A stretch of 64,000 nt of DNA from assembly GCA_028571685.1 (NCBI GenBank), contig CM053156.1, positions 84,881,049 to 84,945,048 on the forward strand, in the 5' to 3' direction. Below are positions 10,310-19,827 of this stretch, piece by piece. The notes under the pieces were generated by a model that did no database searches, was not told the origin of the DNA, and saw only the letters and a list, made by a program, of their open reading frames with translations. Numbering within the stretch: the first letter of the stretch is position 1; the number at the start of each line of letters is the position of its first letter. This DNA is from Heterohyrax brucei. Lineage: Eukaryota > Chordata > Mammalia > Hyracoidea > Procaviidae. The translations under genes were made by a program, and so were the position numbers.

Positions 10310-11030
10310 TGAGAGGAGGCCTCTGGGGTCAAACTGCCTGGGTTTGAATCCTAGCTTGGTTATTTATTGTGTGTCGTGGATTGAATTGTGTCCCCTAAAA
10401 ATATGTGTAGTGATTTGGGTGGGTCAGCATTCCCTGTGTTCTGTGTATTTTCCATTTTATGATTTTCTTATGCTGTAAATTATAACATTGCCTGTGGTTA
10501 ACAGAGTGGATTATGTTAGAGAAGATTAGCATGGGACTATAAATCCCTTCCTGAGGTCACCTCTCTGCTCCATGGAAAAGGGAGTTTCCCTGGGGTGTGG
10601 CTTGCACCACCTTCTATCCTGCAAGAGATAAAAAGAGAGTGAAGCAAGCAGAGAGCTGGGAAACTCACACCATCAAGAAGGCAGCAATGGAATAGAGCGT
10701 GTCCTTCAGACCCAAGGTTCCTGTACCCAGATGCTCCCTGAACAAAGACTGGTGCAAGACAAGGGCTTTCCCCCAGAGACGACAGAGGGAAAGCCTTCCC
10801 CTAGAGCAGACGCCCTGAATTTGGACTTGTAGCCTACCAGCTGTGTTAAGTATAAACTTTCCTTTTTAAAAGCCATCCACTCATGGTACCTCTATGAGAG
10901 CAGCACTAGATGACTAAAATGCTGTGTAACCTTGGGCAGGTTACTTAACCTCTCTGTCTTATCTCTGAAAAACGTTGTAAGGATTAAATACATCCCTATA
11001 TATAAAGGTTTTTAGAACATACAGAGGGCT
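10310..11030 (+). mobile_element. MIR split by a solo LTR
   Basis: Left part 10310-10371 has GTCAAACTGCCTGGGTTTGA then ATCCTAGCTTGG. The right part, from 10922, has CTGTGTAACCTTGGGCAGGT then TACTTAACCTCTCTGTC. Joined across the LTR they form the continuous MIR core, so the LTR arrived after the MIR. Confidence 0.8.
10372..10921 (+). mobile_element. Solo LTR, ERVL-MaLR type
   Basis: A 550-bp solo LTR: start TGTCGTGGATTGAATTGTGT, promoter-like ACTATAAATCCC (10537), CAAGAGATAAAAAGAGAGTG, end near AGATGACTAAAATG. Flanks TTGTG (10367-10371) and CTGTG (10922-10926) look like a 5-bp target duplication with one change, the size usual for ERVL/MaLR. No internal proviral sequence is present. Confidence 0.8.
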
Positions 11031-11037
11031 ATAGAAG

Positions 11038-11460
11038 TGGTGTTAGGTGCCATGGAGTTGACGTTTGACTCAGAGAAACAGAGAAACCTCACGTGACAGA
11101 GCAGAGCTGTCCCACGAGGTGTCTTAGGCTGTGATCTTTATGGAAGGACCGCTGACTGTGCACTGAGTTAGAGCTTGGCTGCTAACCAAAAGGTTGGTGG
11201 TTAAAATCCACTCGCTAGCCTCTCCTCAGGAAAGAGGTGTGGCCATCTGCTTCGGCAAAGATTTGCCACCTTGGAAGCCCTGTGGTGCAGTTCTGCTCCG
11301 TCCTACAGAGTCACCAGGAGCCAGAATGGACTTGATGGCAAAGGGTTTGATCTTCAAGGGAGCAGATCACTAGAGGTTTCTCCCAGGAGCTGCCAGGTGG
11401 GTTCAAACTGCCTACCTTTCTGCCGGCAGCTGTATATGCACCTGGGAAATAACCTGCTCC
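11038..11460 (-). mobile_element. SINE, type A, antisense, split by a sense SINE
   Basis: The left half ends GATCTTTATGGAAG (11133-11146) and the right half restarts GATCTTCAAGGGAG (11349-11362), followed by CAGATCACTAG and GGTTTCTCCCAGGAGCTGCC. The repeated 14-mer, 11 of 14 identical, is the target duplication of the inserted SINE. Confidence 0.8.
11147..11348 (+). mobile_element. SINE, type A, nested in an antisense SINE
   Basis: GAGCTTGGCTGCTAACCAAA, body GTGGCCATCTGCTTCGGCAA, tail GAGCCAGAATGGACTTGATG. Inserted head-to-tail opposite to its host. Confidence 0.8.
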
Positions 11461-11474
11461 CCTCTCCAGCTGTC

Positions 11475-11575
11475 TTCTCCTCTGTGTGCCTCAGTGTTCT
11501 CATCAGTGTGATATAATAAGATGTACGTACCTCCAACTGTTGTTAGTATGATGAAGAGTTAATGTGTGGAACGCA
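11475..11575 (+). mobile_element. MIR tail fragment
   Basis: TGTGTGCCTCAGTGTTCTCA and TGTTAGTATGATGAAGAG follow the MIR 3' half. Confidence 0.5.
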
Positions 11576-11684
11576 CGCAATGCCAGCCATCGGGGACCCT
11601 CTGCTAATATGAGACAGCCATGTTGCTGGTGTCATTAGCAGAATAAGAAACAGAAACTTACTGTGTCGTGCCAATGGTCCATGC

Positions 11685-11858
11685 ACTTCGTTGCTTAAAT
11701 GAGAGGTTGGTGGTTCGAGTCCACCCAGAGACACCTAGGAAGAAAGGCCTGGTGATCTGCTGCAGAAAAATCAGGCTTTGAAAACCCTATGGAGCTAAGT
11801 TCTCTGACATATGTGGGGTCGCCTTGAATTGGGATCAACGCCAGGGCAAGTGGCTAAG
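11685..11858 (+). mobile_element. SINE, type C
   Basis: B-box-like GGTTCGAGTCCACCC, body AGGAAGAAAGGCCTGGTGAT, then TTTGAAAACCCTATGGAGC and tail GTGGGGTCGCCTTGAATTGG. Confidence 0.8.
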
Positions 11859-11924
11859 CTTGACCAGTGGGAAGAATAAAGAATGACGTGAACTGCAGGA
11901 TTCTGTATCTTTTCTGTGTTGTTG

Positions 11925-12530
11925 TTTTAAGAAAACATACCAGTTTGTGGCTTAAAACAACAGAAATTTAGTATCTCACAGCCCTGGAGGGCAGAAGTCC
12001 CCAAACCCTTTCACTCTTCTAGAGTCAGGATGCTGACAGGGCTGCCTTCCTTTCTGGAAGCAGCAGGAGCGAATCCAGTTCTTCTCCTGTTTCTAAGACT
12101 CACCCCTGCTCCTTAGCTTGTGGACCCTCCTCCATCCTCAATGCCAGCCCAGTTGCATCTCCACCCTCATGTCTCTCTGCTCTGATCCTCCCTCTGATGC
12201 AGACCCCTGGGATTACATTGGCCCACAGGATACCCAACCAAACCAGACCAGCTGCTGTTGAGTTGGTTCTGACTCATAGTCACCCTAGACAACAAAGCAC
12301 AACTGCCCCATAGGGTTTCTGGTGGATGCTGACCTCTGACCTTTTGGTTAGCAGCCAAGCTCTTAATCACTGACCACTGGACCACCTAAATAATCCAGGA
12401 TTACCTCCCCGGCTCAACTTCCTGAGTTGAATCACATCTACAACGTTCCCTTTGAATAGTGTAGCGTGGTCATAGGTTGCAGAGATTAAAGCAGGGATGT
12501 GTTTGGGGCCAGTGTTCTACTGACCACAGT
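11925..12530 (-). mobile_element. MaLR/MLT1-like LTR fragment, antisense, with a SINE inside
   Basis: CAGTTTGTGGCTTAAAACAA, CAGAAATTTAGTATCTCACA, GGAGGGCAGAAGTCC and TGCTGACAGGGCTGCCTTCC follow the antisense order of old MaLR LTRs. The copy continues after the SINE with AATAATCCAGGATTACC. Confidence 0.55.
12233..12388 (-). mobile_element. SINE, type S, antisense, nested
   Basis: GAGTTGGTTCTGACTCATAG, ACTGCCCCATAGGGTTTCTG, CCTTTTGGTTAGCAGCCAAG. Confidence 0.85.
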
Positions 12531-12534
12531 ATGT

Positions 12535-12735
12535 TTAGCTGGTCAGAGTCAGGTTCCTGATTCCACTTGCACCAGCTGTGTGACTTGGATTAATGACTTG
12601 ACCTCTCTGGGACTCAGTTTCTTCATCTGCATAATGGGGATGAGGATATTCTATTGGGGTTGGTGGGTGGAGTAAGGGACTTGTAGCTGCAGAGTGCTGA
12701 CCTTGCACCAGCGCTGTGGACATCTGCATTCTGTC
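12535..12735 (+). mobile_element. MIR, sense
   Basis: TCAGAGTCAGGTTCCTGATT, CAGCTGTGTGACTTGGATTA, CTCTCTGGGACTCAGTTTCT, CATCTGCATAATGGGGATG. Confidence 0.8.
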
Positions 12736-12739
12736 AGTG

Positions 12740-13010
12740 TTGCTGTCAACAGCTGCAGAGTTGGTCACAACTCATGGCCACCCCACGCAAGACAGAACTG
12801 AGCACTGCTCAGTCCCGCACTGTTACCACGACAGCTAGCAGACTGGACCATTATGACCCAGGGGTCTTCACTGGTTGATTTTGGAAATTGGTAGGCAGGC
12901 CTTTCTACCTAGTTCATCTTGGTCTGAAGATCCCTTGAAGCCTGTTAAGCTTCACAGCTCCATGCAGGTCTGCACTGATGGGTAGTGGCTGGGTGTGAGG
13001 CGCGTTGGCT
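12740..13010 (-). mobile_element. SINE, type G, antisense
   Basis: GTTGGTCACAACTCATGGCC, CTTCACTGGTTGATTTTGG, CAGGCCTTTCTACCTAGTTC and a GGGTAGTGGCTGGGTGTGAG end. The tRNA-Gly-like head is lost. Confidence 0.8.
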
Positions 13011-13011
13011 A

Positions 13012-13421
13012 GTCTCTTAGTTCTCTAATGCTGCTGTAACAGGAACACCCGAGCCGGTAGCTTTAACAAACAGATTATTTCTTTTTTCGTAACTTAGAAG
13101 ACATCAGAGCTCATTCAGAATGCTAGCACTAAGGGAAGGCTTTCTCCGTCTCTCTTTTGGCTCTGGGAGACTCTGGGGGAAAGTCTTTATCTTTTTAGCT
13201 TGTTTCCTGGTTCTTTGGAGATCTTCGTGTGGTTTGGCGTCTGTCTTCCACATCATTGTTGGCTTTTTTTATATCTAAGAGATAGATTCAAATCACATGC
13301 TACCCTAATCCTGCCTCACTGACCTAACAGATGACTAGTTCCCAAGTGGGACAGCAGGCACACACATAGAGGTTAGGGTCTGTAACTCATAGTTTGGGGG
13401 GACACAATTCAATCCATCCAC
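13012..13421 (-). mobile_element. Solo LTR, ERVL-MaLR type, antisense
   Basis: GTTCTCTAATGCTGCTGTAA, AAGGGAAGGCTTTCTCCGTC, CCTAATCCTGCCTCACTGAC, then GGGGGGACACAATTCAATCC at the end. About 410 bp, shorter than the related copies. Confidence 0.75.
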
Positions 13422-13585
13422 CACCCACTGCCCACACTGCTGTGAAATTGATTCCAACTCGTAGCAATCCTATAGACAGAGGAGAACTGCCCCATACAGT
13501 TCTCAAGGAGTATCTGGTGGATTTGAACTGCCGACCTTCTGGTCAGCGTCTGTAGCACATAACCACTGTGCCACCAGGGTTTCCA
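13422..13585 (-). mobile_element. SINE, type S, antisense
   Basis: GAAATTGATTCCAACTCGTA, CTGCCCCATACAGTTCTCAA, GTGGATTTGAACTGCCGACC, ending GTGCCACCAGGGTTTCC. It abuts the LTR. Confidence 0.9.
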
Positions 13586-13609
13586 TTCAGTCAGTGACAG
13601 CAAGAAATA

Positions 13610-13668
13610 AAATGTGAGACTCCAGCCTGGAAGGCAAGAATTCTGCTACTGAGCCGCCAATACCCCCT
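13610..13668 (-). mobile_element. Type G SINE head fragment
   Basis: GGAAGGCAAGAATTCTGCTA then CTGAGCCGCCAATACCCCC is the complement of the tRNA-Gly-like head alone. Confidence 0.65.
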
Positions 13669-14421
13669 GGAACAGCTCTGTCCTCATCCCTGCCCTGAGG
13701 CAGCTGTACGCTTGCAGGTAAGCCTCTTGCCCACCTATAACCAGTCTAACCCTTCCTCAGTTTCCCTTATTGTTCCAGTGAGGGGTAGGCCCATAAGACT
13801 TTTAAGTTCTCTCTCCATTTTGCCATTTGATCTGTCTGTGGTTGTGTGTTGGCGGGGAGTAAGGGGGAGTGGGATGGAGCTTAGGAGAGACGTTCTGTGA
13901 AATGTTTATATTTTATGCCTTTTGATGTAATTCCAGTCCAAGCAGATCTTCAATCATGCAGCAGGAAGCTCCTCTGAGTTTTTAATTTGTTGTTTTTCTT
14001 AGAAATGATTATTTCCACATTGAGCCCAGAGACGCTCACTCATCCTACCTTCCCTCCTCTTCTTCCTGAAAGTCCCCTGGCAGTGGTTGCTGGCTGCTAC
14101 CCAAAGGTGGCCTTGGGGTGAACCATGCTCCTGGAACTCACAGTGGTCCCCTTCTTTCCAAAAACTGAGCACAGGGGGACCAAAATATCAAGGTGCAGAG
14201 AAGTGAACTAACTCTGCTGTTTGAGGAAGCTGTGCTATCTTTAGGGAAACTCTTTGTAGTTTGTCCTGGATTGTTGGAGTCAGAGACTCTGGGGTCATTA
14301 CTTGAAAGAGATCCAGCCCATAGACCTCCTTGCTCTCAGCCCCACAGGTAGTTTACAAGGTGGGTTGACAGGCAGAGTTTGGGGTGGGTGTGGACTATGG
14401 AATGGGATTTTCCCAGTGTCG
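13669..14421. other. No feature recognised
   Basis: Unique DNA, AT-rich at 13910-14010. No repeat or exon recognised. Confidence 0.4.
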
Positions 14422-14629
14422 GTGAGCCCTGGCAGGGGACCAGTTAAGTACTTGGCTGCCAACTGGAAGTCTGACAGTTTGAACTCAACTAGCAGCTTCT
14501 CTGGAAAAAGACCTGGTGATCTGCTCCCCTAAAGATGGCAGTCCAGAAAACCCTATGGACAGTTCGGCTGTGTCACACAGGGTCCCATGAGTCCAAAACT
14601 ACTTGGTGGCACCCAACAGCAACAACTTC
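14422..14629 (+). mobile_element. SINE, type A
   Basis: Full length: GAGCCCTGGCAGGGGACC, AAAAAGACCTGGTGATCTGC, TCCCCTAAAGATGGCAG, tail ending GTGGCACCCAACAGCAACAA. Confidence 0.9.
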
Positions 14630-15324
14630 TCAGCTGTTTCATCTTGGAGGCCAACCACTTGGTCTTGGGTTTGAAGAACAATAAAAAAGAGGGGAGAAAA
14701 GAAAATCACACAAATCTAGGAAAAATACGATTGACTAATTCCCCAGACAAGTCGGATGGGAGGTGGTCTTGGGCAGCATCCCTGCATCTGCTGACACTCC
14801 CATACAGGGGTGCAGATGTCTCTGAAGGGGGTGGGGCAGGGTCAGTGCTCTTCCAAAAGCAGGCTTCAGAGGCTTGTTCTTTCTTTACGAGGGAGCAGGG
14901 ACGCCAGACAGCCCCTGTATAGGGTGTCAAGAGGGTTGGTTGTCACCCAGCGTCATAATCCACGGTGTCAGCCCTCTCCCCATGGGCCTTCATACAGCAT
15001 CCTGAGTAATATTTATTATCAATTTTAATCGTAGAACAATATGTGATAGAGTTGCAAATTGCTTCAATGTAATATCTCTTAGGTATCTGAATACTAACAA
15101 AAAATTGCTTTTAAAAAAACCCTTCTATGTGGAATCACATTATTTGTTACATTCTTTATAAAGAAGCCTCTTTTGATTTTCTCCTTTTTCTTTAATTATT
15201 GCTTCGTTCTTAACAAAGTTATTCACATAGATTCATAAATACTAGTACAATGATACTGTAGCTAAATACCAGAAATTTGACAAAATCAGCAACTGTAAAA
15301 TTGCTGACAGCAGCAAAAGAACAG
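14630..15324. other. Unique DNA, 3' half AT-rich
   Basis: 14630-14990 is mixed. 14990-15300 is very AT-rich (TAATATTTATTATCAATTTT) without a repeat I can name. Confidence 0.4.
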
Positions 15325-15505
15325 CCGTGCTTGCAGCGACGCCGGAGGACAGAGAACTGTCCCGGAGAGCTTCCAAGGCTGTCATCTTCACAGAAGCAGA
15401 TGCCTAGGTCTTGTCTTAGGTGGAGCCACTGGTGGGTTTGTACCCCTGACCTTTAGCTTAGCAGCTGAGTGCTAAACCGCTGTGCCACCAGATCTCCTCG
15501 CCAAC
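15325..15505 (-). mobile_element. SINE, type A, antisense
   Basis: TTCCAAGGCTGTCATCTTCA, GCCACTGGTGGGTTTGTACC, CTGTGCCACCAGATCTCC. The insertion-prone position is uninterrupted here. Confidence 0.8.
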
Positions 15506-15554
15506 CTTTTGGTTAGCAGCTGTAGCACCTAGCCACTGGGCCACCAGGCATTCC
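15506..15554 (-). mobile_element. SINE head fragment, antisense
   Basis: Only the tRNA-head complement is present: TTTTGGTTAGCAGCTGTAGC then GGGCCACCAGGCATTCC. Confidence 0.7.
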
Positions 15555-15637
15555 TGAAATAAGCTAGTGGGAGAAAATAGACCCAGCCAAGAGCAGCCGT
15601 GGGAATTCACAATGGAAATGGCTTTCCTGTTTACAGA

Positions 15638-15853
15638 CAGGGTTTTCCAGCCTCTGCACTCCCGAAATTCAGGACTGGTCAGTCTCTCTGTGGTGGGGGC
15701 CGTCCTGTGCGTTGTAAGATGTTTTGCAGCGTCCTTGGCCTCCACCCCGAGGTGCCAGTAGCACTCGCCTGCACACTAGTTGTGACAACCAGAAATATCT
15801 CCAGACATTGCTCCATGTCCCCTGAGGCAAAACTACCCCTTTGAGAATCACTG
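15638..15853 (-). mobile_element. MER20 hAT-Charlie element, near complete
   Basis: GTCCTGTGCGTTGTAAGATG, GAGGTGCCAGTAGCACTC, GTTGTGACAACCAGAAATAT, CTCCAGACATTGCTCCATGT, ending TTTGAGAATCACTG. Full MER20 length (216 bp). Confidence 0.85.
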
Positions 15854-16261
15854 AATTATAACTAAAACACATGGCTGTTGTAAACAAAACAAAAACCCCA
15901 ACAAAGACTGTGTTGGCCAATATAAACGCATATAAAGAGATTCCCAAAATAATCACTGGCTTTTAAGTATATGTGTTGACAGAGATTTTTCTACGTGAAG
16001 ACCCACAGATACCTGCACACGCAGGCAACACATACGTTTAATTTTAAAAGTAAATAGTCATACGTAGCCTGCTTTGTATGATTATCTCTTTTAAATACTA
16101 TTTTTGTTCATGAGATTCTTTTTCTAAAAATTGCGGAATGTAGACATACTGTAATGTAGACATACTGGCTGTAGAACAGTCAATATTGTTCTCTTTACAA
16201 TGAGTTCATGTCCTGATGAATGTGCTGAGGCCTGTGGACAAAGAGCACTCCTGGAAGCTGT
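15854..16261. other. AT-rich unique DNA
   Basis: No repeat named. It includes a perfect-but-one 16-bp tandem duplication at 16137-16168. Confidence 0.4.
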
Positions 16262-16468
16262 CCCTGGGTAATGCAAACAGTTCAGGCACTTGGTTGCTGA
16301 CTGAGACGCTGAAGGTTCAAGTCTACCCAGAGGTACCTCCAAAGAAAGGCCTGGCAATCTACTTCTGGCAAATCAGCCATTGAAAACCCTGTGGAACTCA
16401 TTTCCCCTCTGACACCCGTGGGGTCACTACGAGTTGGAGGGGACTGCATGGCAACGGGTTGGTCTTAC
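16262..16468 (+). mobile_element. SINE, type C
   Basis: GTTGCTGACTGAGACGCTGA, AAGAAAGGCCTGGCAATCTA, CAGCCATTGAAAACCCTGTG, tail GGGGTCACTACGAGTTGGAG. Confidence 0.85.
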
Positions 16469-16514
16469 TTCAAAGGCCACTCCTTTGACTATTAGTCGTT
16501 TCTAAGGACAGCAG

Positions 16515-16680
16515 CTACTGTTTATGCAGAGCTTCCCAGCTGTCACTAGGCAGGGGTTCAGCCTTGATAGGAGCGACTCGGCTAGTTCTCAGGTAGACCT
16601 CTGAGATGCGGTCTGTTATTGTCCCTCTGAGTCCCCCTGGGTTATGAATGCAGAAACCCAGGCACAGAGAGGCCAGGCCT
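16515..16680 (-). mobile_element. MIR, antisense, diverged
   Basis: CTGTTTATGCAGAGCTTCC, then GAATGCAGAAACCCAGGCAC and AGAGAGGCCAGGCC in antisense MIR order. Confidence 0.55.
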
Positions 16681-16696
16681 CTCCCCCGTGTTCTTC

Positions 16697-17190
16697 TTCT
16701 TCTTCTTTAATTGTGATTGAGCGAAAGTGTACAATCCAGTTCAAATTTGCATGCCCGCCTGTCTGCAGCTCCCTCTCCTGCAGGTTCTTAATGAGCCTTC
16801 CTGCAACCCTCCAGTCCCGAGGCCTCAGCAATCAATTGCTGCCATCCTGCCCGGGCACCTCCCAAAGCTCGGAAGTCTCCCCTGCAAAGGGACACTGTAT
16901 ACCTCGTGAGCACAATTAAGTGTCTTGGAATTCCCATGCTGTGCAACCTTACAGTCATTTTGGTGTCACCCCCTTTGGCAGTGTTGGCCGGTGAGGTCTG
17001 CACAGTCTGCCACCCCGCCAGTAACTTGGCCTGGCTCCCAGACCTGTCCCAGGCAGTGTCAATGCTCTCATCAGGGCTTAGAGCAGCAGGCCTCAGCTGT
17101 GTCGGGGCGACTCGTTGGCTGCCTCAAGTTAGCCTGGCTCATGGGGCTCTCACGTATCACAGAAGGAGACACTGCCTGGTCCTGTGTCAT
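16697..17190. mobile_element. Possible antisense L1 3'-UTR start
   Basis: TAATTGTGATTGAGCGAAAG and TACAATCCAGTTCAAATTTG resemble the reverse of the elephant-type L1 tail also seen at 54652. The rest is too diverged to assign. Confidence 0.35.
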
Positions 17191-17194
17191 TTCC

Positions 17195-17445
17195 ACAGTC
17201 ATTCGTATGCTGTTGTGTCAATCCATGTCATTGAGGGTTTTCCTCATTTCTGCTGACCTTCTACGTTACCAACTGCAAAATCCTTTCTTGGACTTTTGTC
17301 TTTCCTGGGACATGTCCAGAGTGAGTGAGCTGAAGTGTCATCGTCTTTACTTGTGAGAAGTGTCCTGGTTGCATTTCTTCTAGGACTGATTTGTTGGTTC
17401 TTCTGGCGGTCCGTGGTATATTTAATATTCTTTGCCATGGTTCGA
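17195..17445 (-). mobile_element. RTE LINE fragment, antisense
   Basis: GTGTCAATCCATGTCATTGA, GGGTTTTCCTCATTTCTGCT, GTGTCCTGGTTGCATTTCTT, CTGATTTGTTGGTTCTTCTG. Frames on the - strand give degraded matches to the RTE C-terminus (RRTNKSVLEEM-like). Both ends are truncated. Confidence 0.8.
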
Positions 17446-17483
17446 ACACACTGATTTTTCTGTCTTCCTGGAGGGCTCCGTTA

Positions 17484-17601
17484 GCACAGATAGCTGGGCC
17501 TGCCCCGTTTCTGATTCAGTAGACCTGGAACGGGAGCTTGATGGTTTGCATTTCAGTCAGCTTCCCAGGGGATCTGGGGACCTCTCTTTGAGAACCACTA
17601 G
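17484..17601 (+). mobile_element. MER5A-like hAT fragment
   Basis: TTTCTGATTCAGTAGACCTG, TTGATGGTTTGCATTTCAG, ending CTTTGAGAACCACTA, the MER5A terminal block. Confidence 0.75.
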
Positions 17602-17828
17602 CCCTACTCAGACTCCCCAGAGTGTGTGGCACACAAGCCCTGTCTGTCCAGGACAGTTTTATGTGGAGTCACAGGCATGGTATGGCAGAAGCAGAAATTC
17701 CCTAGAGAGACCGTTTTTTATTTTCAAATCTTTTTCAACTCCTCTGATTACATCAGGAAGAAAGCTCCAGTCTGGTGTTAGCATGTCCTCAGGCCTCCAG
17801 CATCTGCTCATCTGTTTCCTGGCTTGGA

Positions 17829-18028
17829 GTCCCCTGGGTGATGCAAACAGCAGGCATGGTTGCTAACTGAAAGGTTGCAGGCTCAGGCCTACCCAAAGGC
17901 ACCTCAGAAGCATGGCCTGGCAATCCACTTGTGAAAAATCAGCCCCTCGAAGACCCTAAGGAGCCCAGTTCTACTTGGACACACACGGGGTTGCCGTAAG
18001 TCAGAATGAACTCAATGGTGACTGAAAG
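17829..18028 (+). mobile_element. SINE, type C
   Basis: GTCCCCTGGGTGATGCAAAC, GCATGGCCTGGCAATCCACT, GGGGTTGCCGTAAGTCAGAA. Confidence 0.85.
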
Positions 18029-18555
18029 TCTTTGCTTACCTATGATAGTAAAACCTGCGAAAGCTGGAACCTGTGAAGGACAGCCATCAGTCTTTATTCA
18101 TTTTGAGAAGGAAATCTCAAAACATTTTTCACTAAAATCAGTGATAGAATAAGTGGTAAGAACTGCACCCTATTAAAGGTGGAAAACTTGTGAGACCCGG
18201 AAAAATACGGCCGTCCCATTGAATTTTGACTGCCACAGTTTTCACTCTACTTTTATTTTGAACAAAAAAGAAAAGGGCCTTGAGTTTAGAACCTTCAACA
18301 GGCTGTCCTGGTCTACCCAGACTTCAACCACATCATTTGGTTTCTGTTGCATTTATTTTGATAATAGACACTAGGAATAGTTAATTGTTGTGATAGAAAT
18401 TTTCCTTTTAAAGAACAAGTTTAAGGCCCTAATGTAAGTGACCTTAGAATAAAGACATGAAGTAAATAAAAGCATTAGGTGGCAAGGTATGGGGACAAAT
18501 GCTGTGAAAGAGAGCAGACTGCCCGAAGCCTGAGCGAGGTATGGAGTTGTGAAAA
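18029..18555. other. Unclassified, possibly repetitive
   Basis: 18035-18300 has the texture of an interspersed element (CCTGCGAAAGCTGGAACCTG, GACAGCCATCAG, ATACGGCCGTCCCATTG). I cannot assign it to a family, and there are no obvious terminal repeats. Confidence 0.3.
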
Positions 18556-18825
18556 TGGGTGAGGTAGTGTGGTTCAGTGGTAACATTCCCTCCTTCCGTG
18601 TGGGAGACTAGAGATCATCCCTAGCCAATGCACCTCCTATGTGGTCTCCGTGGAGACTTGTGTGTCCCTAAGATGCTCAATAGGTTTCAGTGGAGCTTCC
18701 AGACGAAGGCAGACTAGGAAGAAAGGCCTGGTGATCTACTTTGGAAAATTAGCCAATGACGATCCTGTGGATTATAATTGTCAGACTGCCAGGACGATAG
18801 GAGGCTAGGCAGCAGCATTTTGTTT
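18556..18825 (+). mobile_element. SINE, type G, with its tRNA-Gly-like head
   Basis: Head TGTGGTTCAGTGGTAACATT resembles the A-box half of tRNA-Gly, and the GCCAATGCACC end resembles its acceptor. Body GACTAGGAAGAAAGGCCTGG, GGAAAATTAGCCAATGACGA. The expected tail follows imperfectly. Confidence 0.8.
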
Positions 18826-18930
18826 GGTTTTGTTGTGACCATGAGTCAGGGGCCAAAGTGGCAAGCTTGGCACCTGGGTCTCCCCACATGGACAGTAAGA
18901 ATCTACCACTGAGCCACCAATGTCCCCAGC
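18826..18930 (-). mobile_element. Type G SINE head, antisense, abutting the sense copy
   Basis: After GTGACCATGAGTCAGGGGCC the sequence turns into the complement of a type G head: CTGGGTCTCCCCACATGGAC, then CTACCACTGAGCCACCAATG. The two head copies form a spaced inverted pair. Confidence 0.65.
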
Positions 18931-18949
18931 ATTTTGGACTAAAGAATCC

Positions 18950-19100
18950 CAGCCCACTGCTATCGGGTAATTCCAACTCATAGGGATCCTACAGGTCAGA
19001 GCAGAACTGTCCCGTTGGTTTCCAAGGAACTGTTGGTGGATTTGAACTGTCGACCTTTTTGGTTAGCAAGCAAACTGTTAGCCACTGTGCCACAAGGGAC
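18950..19100 (-). mobile_element. SINE, type S, antisense
   Basis: GTAATTCCAACTCATAGGGA, AGAACTGTCCCGTTGG, TGGTGGATTTGAACTGTCGA, GCCACTGTGCCACAAGGG. Confidence 0.9.
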
Positions 19101-19827
19101 CTGTGTTTTGTACTGGAATTTCTGCAGATTCCACAGCCACTCCACAGTCCTCTGAGCACTGATGCCTTCCCCGCAACCCCCCCCAGGAGGGCCAGGGCCT
19201 CAGCCATCCGGGTGTTTGCACACAGACTCACGGACTCACGGGACTTGGGTATTTCAGCAAAGAGGGCTTCGCAAGTCCCAGCTGTGAGGACAGAGGGTCT
19301 GGAGGGGAAAATACCAGGAGCGAGACCTACTGCGCTGCTAACGCCGCCCTCAGCGCGGTCGCGGCACCTGGGATCCGGTCCCCCGGAAACGCACCTCCAG
19401 CTGTGCCCGCGCCTCTCCGTTTCTCAGGTGCACAGAATTCCAGATTCTAAAGATAAATGTCAGACTTGAAGGGTTGGTAACAATTCACATATAAAAAAAC
19501 AAACAAATAAACAAGCACAAATCCAAACAAATCATGTAGAGACTTTTTACAAAAAAACTAACCTGGGCTTTTCAAAATGTCAGTGTCACTAAAGATGACA
19601 ACAGAAACGACAGCAGAACAGCTCTAGATGGAAGGAGAGTTAAAGAGACCAGACAGCTGCGTGCAGTGACGAGAACCACAGAGGACATTACTGGGGCAGC
19701 TACGGGTGGGGAAGCGGGCTGGACGTTAGATAATGGTGCACAAGCGATTACGTTGGTGTTAAAATAGAATAATCATCTGCTCTTCTTATGCTGTTGGCAT
19801 ATTATATACAGTACATGTAGTATTTGT
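19101..19827. other. Unique DNA with a short CpG-rich block
   Basis: No repeat across 19110-19480. About 14 CpG dinucleotides lie within 19321-19419, an island-like density in an otherwise CpG-poor window. It is followed by a pyrimidine-rich CTCTCCGTTTCTCAG. 19490-19520 is A-rich. No exon can be proved. Confidence 0.5.

Noticed and set aside
18556-18625. Possible functional tRNA-Gly gene
   Set aside because: The A- and B-box halves are mutated, stems do not pair well and it continues into a SINE body, so it is a SINE head.
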